This document shows positions 52,901 through 63,758 of a stretch of 64,000 nt of DNA, one piece after another. Source of the stretch: an uncultured Prevotella sp. (lineage in GTDB: Bacteria > Bacteroidota > Bacteroidia > Bacteroidales > Bacteroidaceae); NCBI GenBank assembly GCA_945875635.1, contig CAMCLD010000006.1:1-64000 (forward strand). Reading direction: 5' to 3'. Both the position numbers and the translations under genes were made by a program. The notes below the pieces were generated by a model, which made no database searches, was not told where the DNA came from, and was given only the letters and a program-made list of their open reading frames with translations. How positions within the stretch are numbered: position 1 is the first letter of the stretch; every line of letters starts with the position of its first letter.

Positions 52901-55900
52901 CTACTTTTTAATATAATTACGTTTCTTATTGTCAATATACCTTAATTCTTTCTGTGTAGTTCTATAATACTTCGTTCCTTTCTTTTGAGGAATGATTCTC
53001 TTCATATCTTTATGTTGTTCTTCAGCACTTTCAGAATTCCATTCATCACTCGCATCATTATAATCTTTATTCTTTTCGTAAGCCTTTATAATATCTTCAT
53101 ATTGGGAGAGATGAATAGAAAATTCATGATTTATGGTTTCTTTCAATTCTTCCTCCGTTTTTTGCACATTAATTGAAACATAAAATGAAGGCATGCCATC
53201 TGTATTAACAAGCACTGAAGTTCCTAAAATTTCTCCATCAGGTGTAACAAAGTATGATGCTTGTTCAGATGGATTAGAAAAGTCAAGTTCTTCAATTACA
53301 AAATCATATTTGGAATATTTACCATTTCCTTTAACTCCAAAGAAATATTTTCCTTTTGGAGTAAAATCTGCGAGTATCTTTTTTCCATATGTTGTCTTTG
53401 CAAAGGCTTTCATTGCATTAGCAAATTGTTTGGGACTATTATAATATTTACAATCATTATCTGTAAAGTACTTCGTTTTTATTCTTTTTCCATCCGGATC
53501 CAGATATTTCACGGGATTGTTATGGCAATACTGGTATGGACTTACATTGTAGTAGTCTTCGGATTTGGAATCCGGGCGGTCCCAAAAGCCGAGAACTGAA
53601 TAGTTCTGACGGGCTCCATGGTCATAGGTCTTCAGTCCATGCATATTGTCAAGTTCCTTGCCATTGTACTTGCGACGCTGGCAGGATGGATTCATACCGG
53701 CATCGGCATAAGGGGTGCCGAAGGGATAGTAATGGGTGGTCTGTAAGATCCGGCCTTCATCGTCCAATACGGCACGCACGTTGCCGAGATGGTCGGTCTC
53801 GAAGAAGCATATTGTTCCTTTTGAGTTCGTCTCTCTCGGGAAACTGTAATAGCCGCCTTCGTATTCGAATCTGTCAAGGATGCCGTTCTCCATACGGAAG
53901 GGGCCTATATAGTCGGTAGAATCTGCATCAACAGTCTGGCATGCCTGCAATTCCATGTCTTCTCCCATCTGCACTTCAAGACCTTCAACGGCTGTACGAT
54001 GGATAGTACGCAGTTTACTGCCATTGGTGTCGTAAAGGTATTCCGTACGGCTGCCGTCTGCAAACTGTATGGATACGGGATTGCTGTTATTGTCGTATCT
54101 TATAAGTGTTATGCCTCGGTCGGCATCCTGCTCCAAGGCTCCGCAACAGTCGTAGATATATTCTGCTCCCGTTACGTTTACCTTATTGTCAAGGAAGTCG
54201 GTAGCTCCATTTCTTAACACGGGCAGGGCGTCGTCGGTCACTTTCTTCAGACGGTTGCCGTCAAGGCTGATGGTAAGGTTGTCCACCTTGCCGTATATGC
54301 CGTCTTGTTTGAGGCCGTGACGTATCATCTTCCTTATGGCTCCGTTCATGGAGTATTGCGGTACGCTTTCTGTATACCTATCTATATGGGAAGAGAAAGC
54401 CTCTCCTTCTGCATACAAGGCATTGGTAAGACGGGAGAAGGAGTCGTAAGTGTATTGGTATCCTCTTAGTATACCGTCATCTGCTGTGCGCCATTGTTGG
54501 GTGCTTATATTACCTGAGTAGCTCGGAGTGCCGTAAGGGGTTGTCTCATAGGTGAGCCTTTCCTCGAAACATCTGCCTTTAGCGGATGTCATCCATCCGC
54601 GGATGTTGTAATGGTATTCAACATCATCTGTACCGTTACAAAGGCTTTGTCCGGCTATTCTGCCAAGGTTGTCGTAACTTATGACATAAAGATTCTTCTC
54701 TTCGTCGTTCAAGCCTTTGTTGTCCCATACCTTTATGCGCTTTTCTTTTGGCTTGTCACTATAGGCGGTATATCCTGTCTTAAGAAGGACATCGGTACGT
54801 TCTTCGCTTTTGAACAGAGTGTAGTGGATGGTTTCGGGATTGTCCGTAAAGGTGTATGTCGTCGTTTCTGACAAAAGTCTGTTTTCCGGATAGAGGCTCA
54901 GGGTCAGTACATGACGGCCTTTGTCGTCATAGCAATATACTTCCGGCAGCATTTCTCCTGCTTCCGTGCGCACAAGGGTGGCTGTGGCCATTCCTTGCGA
55001 ATGGCCTTCATATTGTGACGTCAAGCCTATGGCCATCGTGTCGCAATACTGTCTGAGAAGGTCTGGAAGCATTATCTGTCTGTTCTCCATGAATGTATAT
55101 CGGTCGTAATAGTTTATGGTCTCTAGTTCCACGTCTTCTATTCCAGTCTCTGACGAGAGTGTGTAGCCTGTCCCTTGGAAGCCTGAATCCTGGGCATTGA
55201 AGGTGGCCGTAACGGGACTCTTGTCTCTTTTGCACGTTCTGCACAATCCCTGCACCACGGGACGTGAGAGATTGTCATACAGAAAGAAGCGGTATAGCCC
55301 TTTCTCCCTCATACGTGCATCCTGCATGTATTTCAGACGGTCGGCACTGTCATACCAGTATTGGACGTATGAGCTTTGGGGAAGGAACTTCTTCAATATG
55401 TTGCCTCTATTATCATAACGATATTCGTAGCCGAATATTGCCTTATAACCGGATTTTTGATATTCGGGAGAGAGGACAAAACGAAGATTGCCCTTATCGT
55501 CATATATATAATATGTGTCGAGGTCGAGAGTGCCGTCTGTTCTTCTCTCAAGTATCTTCCTCTCCTGCATGTCTGTATATACCAGACTGACTCTTCCGTC
55601 TTCGTCGGTTGTCTTGGTCACTCTTAGAGTTGATGGCTCGTAATATCCTTTCTGTTCAAGGCTATAAGAGCCATCGTCGGGAGCATAATAGCGTTTCACT
55701 TCCCGTTCCTTATTGACAAGGTATTCTTTCTCGACTTTCTTGTCTGATGCATACCATACCTGTCCGGGACCTATTGATATCTCCTTGCGTCCAAGGACAT
55801 CGGTATGGTTTGTGGTATATGCCATCCTGTCGCAGTATGTCTCATCGGCAAGGGTCTCAATCTCTTGCTCGTCCATTATACGGCAATCGTTTCCGCATTC

Positions 55901-58900
55901 TACAGGCAGCCATTCTCTGCAGATGGTCTCAAGGCCTTCGTAAGCCATACGGGTTGTTGTATATCGGCCGCTCTCACCAAGGGCGTCAGTAACGATTTGT
56001 ACGGGGCGGCCCAGACCATCATGGAGTGTTGTCCGGAAGGTCTTCCTTCCGCCTGTAGCATCAAGCATGACGGTTGTCTCTATCTTGTTTCCGTCTTCTC
56101 CGTAATGATATACCACGTTACTTGTTTCTTTACCTTCGCTATCAAGACTCTTTGAAAGGCGGTTGAAACCGTCGTATAGGTATTCTGTCACATAGCCGTT
56201 GGAGGTCATGATGGTGTTTATTCCAATTCCTGTCTTATACAGATAACCTGTCATGAGGATAGGATTGCTGTAGGGGAGTAGTCTCGTCCGAAGGCCTTCA
56301 AGATCTTGTCTTGTCGGATTTGGGGCGTTTTCTATATTCTCCAGGGTTGTGGTACCGAGGAAGGATTTCATTTCAGCATAGGTTGCGCCTTTAATCTCGG
56401 CTATAGGATACAGACTACTATAGGAGTAGATATATGAAACGGTTTCCATTCCGTCTTTCCTTATGGTCCTTGCCTGGTGGAGTTCGTCATAATCAGTATA
56501 TTCCAATCGTGTTTCTTCTTCTCCACCATCTTGGGATGTGCTGACGAAAACAGGACGGAAGATGTGGTCGCCGTTAGGGTAGGCTATATGAGCGTAAGTC
56601 GTGGATGTACTTCGCAGTTCTGTCCCGTCTTTCTCCAAGGTTTTCCTTATCGTTGGGGTTATATAGTTTTCAGATGTCATCAGTCTGCTCACGTCATCGG
56701 CAAGGTCGCAAGGATAGGTGTATGTGGTGGTATACTTGCCGCCATCGCTTGAAGGGTACGTTTCCGATGATATTTTGTAATTGTAAGGGTTATATGTATA
56801 TTCATGCTTCGTAGCAATGATTCCGTTCTTCTCATACGTCGCAGTACTGTCTGCCTTCAATCGGTTCCACACCCGATAGTAGGAATATACCGTTGAGCGG
56901 TATCTCCTGTTCCGTCCTCCTGCCATCTCATGCTGCAGACTGCATATATCGTTTATACTCCTGTCTTCAAGATGGATATTGCAGAGGAATGGTGTCTTCT
57001 CATGGATATATGTATTGGTAACGGTATGCTTCAGTCCTGTAGTATCGGAAACGGTTGTAGAGAGGACTTCTCCGTTGCTGAACTCGTCAAACTGACAGAA
57101 GTTGTCCAACACCTCCAGGGCTGGATGGTTGGAATATTCTGTTTCTGTTCTTCTTATGAGTCTGCCGTCTGCCGAGTATTCGTCTTTCGTTACTTTGTCA
57201 TAGCCTACCGTTCCTCCTGCCATACTAGATGTAAAGGCGTCTGCGTATGCAAGGCTACTGCTTGAAATGGTATAGCCGAGATATGCCTTCGGGGTAGTGG
57301 TTACACATGAGTACATTCCTTTCTCCCAGCTGTCTCCATAGAAGGAAGGAATGAGAAGGCGGCCTCCTTCATAGGTATATGTGGTATGGGTGAGCAGGGT
57401 CTTGCCGTCATTGTCATAGTTGTCAATAGCGGATATCCTCAGTCCTCCTCCGTATGAGGTCTGTAATGATTCTGGGATATTGGCTTTCACTTCCTGTGCA
57501 GTAAGGTTTGAGGTAAGCCATGCAGAGACTATACAACTGCTGTTCTCGCCATAACGGGCTGGCAGACTTGCGACAAGGGTATACCATCCGGCTTCAAGAT
57601 GGAGGGTGGATGTAGTCTCTGCAGTCTGTAATGTGCTCAGATTGGTATCGTCGCTGACAGCATCTGACACATGATAATTATATGTTATTCCATTCTGATG
57701 CGAAGCAAGGGTGACAGAAACGTCAGGACTGTCCAGGTCTTGCAAGGTTCCATCCTTGCTGCGGAAGAAGGACGTAAGGGTGTAGGTGCCGGAGATGTCC
57801 ACTTTTACGAGTACTACATTATGTTGTGGAAGGTATGGATTATCCACATTGCTGTCGTCGGCTCTCGCTCCCATGGCGATATAAATGCTATCTGTAGTAT
57901 AGGAGGAAAGAAAAGATGTGGTGGAGAAATATCTGCGGTAATTCTCTACATCGGGATAAGCAAGGTCATCTGAAGAGAAAGAATTGCTCTCGTACGTAAA
58001 TGCGGTAAGGCCTCCAGTTGGATAGGTTATACCGGTCAGTACGGACGCCTGAGTATAGCGTCTGTCGGAAAAACGTATCGATCCACCAAAGTTGCTTACG
58101 GTAGCGTTATTTATCAAGGAGCGATTGCCTAAGAATATGGATTTCGCTTCAGGGATAGAGGTACGGTATGACTCTATACGGGATTCGGGGGTTATATTCT
58201 CCTGTCCGTTATAGTAGCCCCAGAAATCGGTGGCGTAGGATGTCTTCAAGGGCAGAGGGGTATTGTCATAATGGAATGTGGTTGTAAGCTTATCTCCTTC
58301 TGATGACTGTTCTTCTACGGAGTCGAGCCTTAGCCGGAGGCTCAGATTGGTTGGAACGTTATCCAAATCTTCACCACGCACTCCATAGCCATGGCGTTGG
58401 GTATAGTCACCGCCAACGGTACTGCCTATATGATAGGAATGGCTTAGGGAATAGCACTTGATGACATTTCCATTGATATTGTCAGTTACTCTGATTGTAT
58501 CCAGACACAGGGCTCCGCAAAGGTCTTCTCTCCCGGGGGTATAACCGAAGTCCATCCTTACACGGGGACTTACCATACTCTTCAGATAGGATTTGCTTAT
58601 CTTGTATATTTGGCCACCATAGGAGCAGCGGTAACCAGTCTGGGTAGACATGTCTCCATAGCCTATTTCTTCAACAAGACATCTATTGGCGGGGCTAATG
58701 AAAAGATATTCTTCGCTGAGTTTGCCTATTACGGACACATCATGAGCTTCTGTATATTTAAGTTCTATAACATCACCGCTTACATTACGGATTGACGTGA
58801 GATTCCATGCAGAAGGATAGCTGATACCGCCTGAATAGGTATATTCCTTTTCTGTGAAGGTGTATATATTGCCGTCTCCGTCTCTTACCTCAAAGCCTTG

Positions 58901-59728
58901 GCTGTAAGAATAGATGCTGCGTTCATGACATGGGGATGGGACGGCAGGGCCGTTGTCATCAATGGCTTTTATCGTATATTTACCGTTTACCTTGCCTATC
59001 ACTTCAAAGGCACAGGTATAGGGATTGAAGAAGAACTTGAGGGATTGTCCGTCGGGAAGGACAACGCTGAAGATGTCTCTCTCGCCAAGTCCTCTACGAA
59101 GGTCTGTAAGGACGGATGTGTAATAATCAGTTCCATCTTCAGGGATATAGCCGTTCTCAAATGCAAAACAGCCATATTCGGCATACTTATCCAATACGGA
59201 TGCTTCGGAAGGGGCTTTGTCGGGATTGTAGGCTGTCTGGTAGTCTTTCCATAAGCCTGTGCCTTCATTTGTATCTGTTTGGCCGGAAGGTGTGAGGCTT
59301 ATACAACCGCCTGCCGTCAGGTTCCAGCCAAGGCCTACCGTTGTGCTTTCCTGGTCTACTCTGATACCCGAGGCTTCATAGTCAAGGGATACTGGAATGG
59401 TAATTCCTCTTTCTGACAGGGTATATAGCGGGATGTTCACTACATTGCTGCCTGTATAACCACCTGAGAGGAAACTGCCGTAACGTTCAAAGGCTGACGC
59501 TTCGGGTGACTTGTAGGGAAAGGATGGCATGCTGACTGCATAGTCGTCAGACAACAAAGATATTGTCTGGGCTGGCATTGTCAATGTGTCCAATACCAAT
59601 GTATCAGACTGTATCATGTCCGCTTCTTTTGATACGTTTTCTCCATAGCAAGGAATAATGGATCCCATTAAGAAGTGCATGATCATCAAAATACTAAACA
59701 TGTTTATATGTATGCTCATCCCTTTCAT
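52901..59728 (-). CDS. RHS/YD-repeat protein with variable C-terminal domain
   Basis: Signal peptide; many YD repeats; RHS core GLKTYDHGARQNYSVLGFWDRPDSKSEDYYNVSPYQYCHNNPVKYLDPDGK followed by about 195-aa unique tip. Confidence 0.92.
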   Translation of the reverse strand: MKGMSIHINMFSILMIMHFLMGSIIPCYGENVSKEADMIQSDTLVLDTLTMPAQTISLLSDDYAVSMPSFPYKSPEASAFERYGSFLSGGYTGSNVVNIPLYTLSERGITIPVSLDYEASGIRVDQESTTVGLGWNLTAGGCISLTPSGQTDTNEGTGLWKDYQTAYNPDKAPSEASVLDKYAEYGCFAFENGYIPEDGTDYYTSVLTDLRRGLGERDIFSVVLPDGQSLKFFFNPYTCAFEVIGKVNGKYTIKAIDDNGPAVPSPCHERSIYSYSQGFEVRDGDGNIYTFTEKEYTYSGGISYPSAWNLTSIRNVSGDVIELKYTEAHDVSVIGKLSEEYLFISPANRCLVEEIGYGDMSTQTGYRCSYGGQIYKISKSYLKSMVSPRVRMDFGYTPGREDLCGALCLDTIRVTDNINGNVIKCYSLSHSYHIGSTVGGDYTQRHGYGVRGEDLDNVPTNLSLRLRLDSVEEQSSEGDKLTTTFHYDNTPLPLKTSYATDFWGYYNGQENITPESRIESYRTSIPEAKSIFLGNRSLINNATVSNFGGSIRFSDRRYTQASVLTGITYPTGGLTAFTYESNSFSSDDLAYPDVENYRRYFSTTSFLSSYTTDSIYIAMGARADDSNVDNPYLPQHNVVLVKVDISGTYTLTSFFRSKDGTLQDLDSPDVSVTLASHQNGITYNYHVSDAVSDDTNLSTLQTAETTSTLHLEAGWYTLVASLPARYGENSSCIVSAWLTSNLTAQEVKANIPESLQTSYGGGLRISAIDNYDNDGKTLLTHTTYTYEGGRLLIPSFYGDSWEKGMYSCVTTTPKAYLGYTISSSSLAYADAFTSSMAGGTVGYDKVTKDEYSADGRLIRRTETEYSNHPALEVLDNFCQFDEFSNGEVLSTTVSDTTGLKHTVTNTYIHEKTPFLCNIHLEDRSINDICSLQHEMAGGRNRRYRSTVYSYYRVWNRLKADSTATYEKNGIIATKHEYTYNPYNYKISSETYPSSDGGKYTTTYTYPCDLADDVSRLMTSENYITPTIRKTLEKDGTELRSTSTTYAHIAYPNGDHIFRPVFVSTSQDGGEEETRLEYTDYDELHQARTIRKDGMETVSYIYSYSSLYPIAEIKGATYAEMKSFLGTTTLENIENAPNPTRQDLEGLRTRLLPYSNPILMTGYLYKTGIGINTIMTSNGYVTEYLYDGFNRLSKSLDSEGKETSNVVYHYGEDGNKIETTVMLDATGGRKTFRTTLHDGLGRPVQIVTDALGESGRYTTTRMAYEGLETICREWLPVECGNDCRIMDEQEIETLADETYCDRMAYTTNHTDVLGRKEISIGPGQVWYASDKKVEKEYLVNKEREVKRYYAPDDGSYSLEQKGYYEPSTLRVTKTTDEDGRVSLVYTDMQERKILERRTDGTLDLDTYYIYDDKGNLRFVLSPEYQKSGYKAIFGYEYRYDNRGNILKKFLPQSSYVQYWYDSADRLKYMQDARMREKGLYRFFLYDNLSRPVVQGLCRTCKRDKSPVTATFNAQDSGFQGTGYTLSSETGIEDVELETINYYDRYTFMENRQIMLPDLLRQYCDTMAIGLTSQYEGHSQGMATATLVRTEAGEMLPEVYCYDDKGRHVLTLSLYPENRLLSETTTYTFTDNPETIHYTLFKSEERTDVLLKTGYTAYSDKPKEKRIKVWDNKGLNDEEKNLYVISYDNLGRIAGQSLCNGTDDVEYHYNIRGWMTSAKGRCFEERLTYETTPYGTPSYSGNISTQQWRTADDGILRGYQYTYDSFSRLTNALYAEGEAFSSHIDRYTESVPQYSMNGAIRKMIRHGLKQDGIYGKVDNLTISLDGNRLKKVTDDALPVLRNGATDFLDNKVNVTGAEYIYDCCGALEQDADRGITLIRYDNNSNPVSIQFADGSRTEYLYDTNGSKLRTIHRTAVEGLEVQMGEDMELQACQTVDADSTDYIGPFRMENGILDRFEYEGGYYSFPRETNSKGTICFFETDHLGNVRAVLDDEGRILQTTHYYPFGTPYADAGMNPSCQRRKYNGKELDNMHGLKTYDHGARQNYSVLGFWDRPDSKSEDYYNVSPYQYCHNNPVKYLDPDGKRIKTKYFTDNDCKYYNSPKQFANAMKAFAKTTYGKKILADFTPKGKYFFGVKGNGKYSKYDFVIEELDFSNPSEQASYFVTPDGEILGTSVLVNTDGMPSFYVSINVQKTEEELKETINHEFSIHLSQYEDIIKAYEKNKDYNDASDEWNSESAEEQHKDMKRIIPQKKGTKYYRTTQKELRYIDNKKRNYIKK

Positions 59729-60792
59729 GACACTACAACTTTATCGTTATATATGGCTCCGCCTACATTTATATATATAATGTATTGGCCTTTCCTTAGA
59801 CTTTGGCAGTCGAAGTGAAGTATGAATTCTTCTCCTTTTATACATTCTGACTGCTGTTGGCGGTAGATTATTCCACGGGAGTCGCAGACGCAGGCTTTTA
59901 CGGTTACAGTTCCTTCTGTGCTGCACTTTAAGGTGAAGACATTTCCATTATTAGATATAGTGTAGTGGAATGTATCTAAAATGAATCGGGTCTCTGAACT
60001 CTTTGCAAGAACGGATTTCTTCCTGATTTCTTCGTTTACACGGTCTACTAATAAGGATTGGGAATCGGGTGGGAAAAGATATGCTGTTTCCATTACCGTT
60101 ACCGGTTTGACTTTGTCAAAGACACTCTTTCTGACGGTTAGCAAGACAGGATAGCGGTAGCCTCTTGCATACCAATAATGGATGTCTTCTCTGATATTCT
60201 TTCTTGAAGCCACATCTAAAGACATACTGTCAGCATCCATATATAACTCGTAATCACAAAGGCTACGTATCTGCAACACGTCTTTCAAAGTGTCCTTGCC
60301 TAACACTAGGGCTCCTTGGGCATCTGCGGAGAATTCCGATCTTCCGCTTTCTATATATACATGGTCTCCACAATATGTTCCTTCGCCTTTGAAAGGTATG
60401 CTTATGCTGTCACCATAATGAAAAGGAAAGGGGACAAGGGGCTTCTTCTCTGGATAGTCGGTCTTATATAACGGGGATTCCCTATGAGAAACATACATAC
60501 CTGTTCTTGTCATGTGAAGGTTCAGAATCTCTTTGGAAGAAGACACTTCAATAATACTGTCTGAAAGATGTGTTATGCGGAAGATGTCTTCGTTACCATC
60601 ATCTTGGACATTGGAAAAGTCCCATAATACATCAGAGCCTTTTGCGCTTGCGTAAACATAAGGAATTCTATTGAACGACAAAACACTATCACTCCCTATC
60701 CCGTTTGCTTCTGCAGACAAAGACATATCCTGAGACAGAGCATCCACAGCAAGCAATGTCAATATGGCACATAGTAGCAACCGCATAGGCAA
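59725..60792 (-). CDS. Secreted protein with T9SS CTD-like C-terminus, coupled to RHS gene
   Basis: Signal peptide; C-terminus LRKGQYIIYINVGGAIYNDKVVVS; 4-bp overlap with RHS start. Confidence 0.75.
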   Translation of the reverse strand: MPMRLLLCAILTLLAVDALSQDMSLSAEANGIGSDSVLSFNRIPYVYASAKGSDVLWDFSNVQDDGNEDIFRITHLSDSIIEVSSSKEILNLHMTRTGMYVSHRESPLYKTDYPEKKPLVPFPFHYGDSISIPFKGEGTYCGDHVYIESGRSEFSADAQGALVLGKDTLKDVLQIRSLCDYELYMDADSMSLDVASRKNIREDIHYWYARGYRYPVLLTVRKSVFDKVKPVTVMETAYLFPPDSQSLLVDRVNEEIRKKSVLAKSSETRFILDTFHYTISNNGNVFTLKCSTEGTVTVKACVCDSRGIIYRQQQSECIKGEEFILHFDCQSLRKGQYIIYINVGGAIYNDKVVVS

Positions 60793-60844
60793 GAGTATTT
60801 AAAGGTTATAAAAACGTTTGATTACTTGTTTGATTATTTGGTTG

Positions 60845-60852
60845 CAAAGATA
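60845..60852 (-). promoter_or_regulatory. -7 box of the CTD-protein/RHS operon
   Basis: TATCTTTG on minus strand about 50 nt upstream of start 60792. Confidence 0.4.
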
Positions 60853-61083
60853 AAGGATTTGTATTACAGAAGTATTACAATTATATTACATTTTTATTGT
60901 AAAGACAAAGAATAATAATGCTAACTATATAATGACTGTCTTGTTTTAAAATCAAAACGTGCCATCTTCTATTTTTTCTATTTTTATTCACTACTGTCCA
61001 ATAAAATTATGACGAGGAAGATGGCCGTAAATTCACTTTCCCGACGAATGGAAAGCAGCTTTCCGCATTAGATGTCGCATATA

Positions 61084-61128
61084 TATATTAACAGGAATAA
61101 ACAATTGGAGATTATTCCTGTTAATATA
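61084..61128. terminator. Long hairpin downstream of GH3 gene
   Basis: tatattaacaggaataa/ttattcctgttaatata 17-bp stem; weak T tract. Confidence 0.55.
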
Positions 61129-61155
61129 AGATACGCTGGTTCCAACTTAAAAATC

Positions 61156-63729
61156 CTATTCTATTGTGACTTCAAACTTATGGAGGTCAGAGTCGCGGCT
61201 GGAGGTGCCTACCATCACTTGATAACGACCAGGGAGTACACGCATGGTGTTGGTGGCAGCATCCCATACTTCAAAATCGTCACGTCTGAGAGGAATGGAG
61301 ACGAGGGATGTCTCGCCAGCCTTGAGGCTCACCTTCTTAAAGCCTTTGAGGGTCTTTAGAGGGCCTTCTGTATCAGCGAGGCGTTTGATGTATACCTGCA
61401 CGACCTCATCGCCATCCATCATACCGGTATTGGTGATGCTTACATCAACGAAAGCATCCTTATATTCCGGTTTGGAGAGGGTGAAGGAGGTGTAGCTGAG
61501 ACCATAGCCGAAAGGATAGAGCGGCTCACCATTGAAATACCTGTATGTGCGGTTGCGCATGGAATAGTCGAGGAAGTCGGGCAGTTCGTCAGTACTGTTA
61601 TAGAACGTTACGGGCAACTTACCACTTGGGTTCACCTTGCCGTACAGCACCTCCGCCAAAGCCTGTCCGCCAGACTCTCCAAGATACCAGCCCTGTAGGA
61701 TGGCATCGCAATAGGGTTCTTCGGTCTTCAGGGCCATTGCGCCACCCGAACAGTTGATGAATACTACCTTCTTGCCGGCCTCGTGGAGCTTACGAAGCAT
61801 CTCCGACTGCACCTGTGGGAGTTCTATCTTTGTGCGGTCGCCACCCTTGAAACCATCCTCGCTGACCTTCATCTCCTCACCTTCCAGTTTTGGAGAGATG
61901 CCACCTACGAAAACTACTGTAGAGGCATCGGCCACGTAACTCATTATCTCCTTGTCGGTAGGGACAAACTGGCGATAGATGTCGAAGTTGAGTGTGGCCA
62001 TACCGTCCAGCTGTACGTAGTCGACAATGATGGTGTGCTTCTTCTTGGCCTTGAGGAGTTTCGAGGCTGTCTTGTATTTAAGGCTATGACCACCACGGAT
62101 AGAGGTTACTACCGTGTCGCCATCAACGACAACACTCATACGGTCGTCGGCAGTGGCATAGAAATAGATTGTCTCGTCCTTCTCGAGGGTTATCTCTCCT
62201 TGGATCTTAGCTGAGAAATCGGTGAGGTTTACGCCAGGCGCGAAAACTGTAGCACCACCATTCGACAGACTGATAGGATTGGTGTAGTATTGCTCAGCAA
62301 CGGGCTTGCCTTCCTGATTGGTGTTGTTCCAATACTGGGCCTTCATACCTGTTCGGCCATCGGGCGATTTCAAGAGGTTGAAGAGACTCTTCTTCACCTC
62401 ATTACGTGTGAGGCTGCAGCCTTCCAGATATTTCACGTCGCTACCTGCGATATCGCGTATGCCCTGCAGTATTGTGGTAGTATGCATAGGAAAACCATTG
62501 TAGTTGCCCCAGAGCATAACAGAGTCGTTGGCGTTAGGGCCCATAACCACAACCTTCTCGTCTTGGGCAAGAGGCAGGACGCTGGCATTGTTCTTAAGCA
62601 ACACTACCGACTGGCGTGCCATGTCGAGAGCCAGTTTCCTGTGTGCGGGCTGAGCAACGACAGAAGCTGGGATGTTCTTCCATTCCACGAGGCTGTCGGC
62701 ATCGAAATCACCAAGTTCAAATCGTGCTATGAGCAGACGTTTCACGCTGCGGTCTATCTCCTCTTCCTGTATGTCACCACGACGCACGGCCTCCGGCAGT
62801 TTCTTGTAGTTGCTGCCACACTCCACATCAGTACCACTGAGCACAGCCTTTGCTGCTGCGGCTGGAGCATCGGCAGAGACGCCATGACGACCGGTTACCC
62901 AGAAATCGCTCACGGCACCGCAGTCGCTCACCACAAGATGTTTGAATCCCCATTCGTCACGCAGAATATTATTCAGCAGACGACTGTTACCGCAGCATGG
63001 TTCATCGTAGAGACGCTGGTAGGCACACATCACCTCACGCACATTACCATCGAGCACGAGCGATTTGAATGCTGGCATATACGTCTCCCACAGGTCGCGA
63101 GCGTTGAGAGTGTCGAGGTTGAACTCATGCCTGTTCCATTCAGGTCCTGAGTGAACGGCAAAATGCTTGGCGCAAGCATACAGCTTTCTGTACTTTGTCG
63201 TTTCCGGTCCTTGCAGTCCCCTTACTACAGCCAGTCCCATCGTAGAAGTAAGATACGGGTCCTCACCGTATGTTTCCTGCCCTCTACCCCATCGTGGGTC
63301 ACGGAAGATATTAATATTGGGTGTCCAGAAAGAAAGACTCTGGTACCTTTTCGTCTCGCCTGCCCTCTTAGCTATATTGTGTTTAGCCCTTGCCTCGTCA
63401 CTTGCAGCCGTGAAGACATCCTGCACAAGTGCATCATTCCACGTAGAAGCCATAGCCATTGTGATAGGGAACACTGTGGCGAAACCATTTCGAGCCACTC
63501 CATGGAGAGCCTCATTCCACCATTGGAACCGTGGTATTCCAAGACGCTCAATAGCAGGAGAGTTATCCATCATGAGACTGACTTTCTCCTCAAGAGTAAG
63601 TCTTGACAGCAAGTCTTCCGTCCTTTGTTCGAAAGACAGGGTAGCATCCTGATATGGCAGCATCTGCGCACCAGCATCAACAAAGCATGACGCGACAAGG
63701 ATTGCCAATAAGGTTAAGTGTTTTTTCAT
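61156..63729 (-). CDS. Glycoside hydrolase family 3 with PA14 insert and Fn3-like C-terminus
   Basis: VVSDCGAVSDFW catalytic Asp region, KHFAVHSGPEWNRH, PA14 MKAQYWNNTNQEGKPV, YPFGYGLSYTSF. Confidence 0.93.
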   Translation of the reverse strand: MKKHLTLLAILVASCFVDAGAQMLPYQDATLSFEQRTEDLLSRLTLEEKVSLMMDNSPAIERLGIPRFQWWNEALHGVARNGFATVFPITMAMASTWNDALVQDVFTAASDEARAKHNIAKRAGETKRYQSLSFWTPNINIFRDPRWGRGQETYGEDPYLTSTMGLAVVRGLQGPETTKYRKLYACAKHFAVHSGPEWNRHEFNLDTLNARDLWETYMPAFKSLVLDGNVREVMCAYQRLYDEPCCGNSRLLNNILRDEWGFKHLVVSDCGAVSDFWVTGRHGVSADAPAAAAKAVLSGTDVECGSNYKKLPEAVRRGDIQEEEIDRSVKRLLIARFELGDFDADSLVEWKNIPASVVAQPAHRKLALDMARQSVVLLKNNASVLPLAQDEKVVVMGPNANDSVMLWGNYNGFPMHTTTILQGIRDIAGSDVKYLEGCSLTRNEVKKSLFNLLKSPDGRTGMKAQYWNNTNQEGKPVAEQYYTNPISLSNGGATVFAPGVNLTDFSAKIQGEITLEKDETIYFYATADDRMSVVVDGDTVVTSIRGGHSLKYKTASKLLKAKKKHTIIVDYVQLDGMATLNFDIYRQFVPTDKEIMSYVADASTVVFVGGISPKLEGEEMKVSEDGFKGGDRTKIELPQVQSEMLRKLHEAGKKVVFINCSGGAMALKTEEPYCDAILQGWYLGESGGQALAEVLYGKVNPSGKLPVTFYNSTDELPDFLDYSMRNRTYRYFNGEPLYPFGYGLSYTSFTLSKPEYKDAFVDVSITNTGMMDGDEVVQVYIKRLADTEGPLKTLKGFKKVSLKAGETSLVSIPLRRDDFEVWDAATNTMRVLPGRYQVMVGTSSRDSDLHKFEVTIE

Positions 63730-63758
63730 AATACAGTAGCATTGGTTGTAGAAAGCTG

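Noticed and set aside
61016-61080. Small dyads (GCCATCTTC/GAAGATGGC; GGAAAGCAGCTTTCC)
   Set aside because: Short and isolated; not distinguishable from chance without statistics.
62290-63150. 286-aa plus-strand ORF
   Set aside because: Antisense to the GH3 gene; no recognisable motif.
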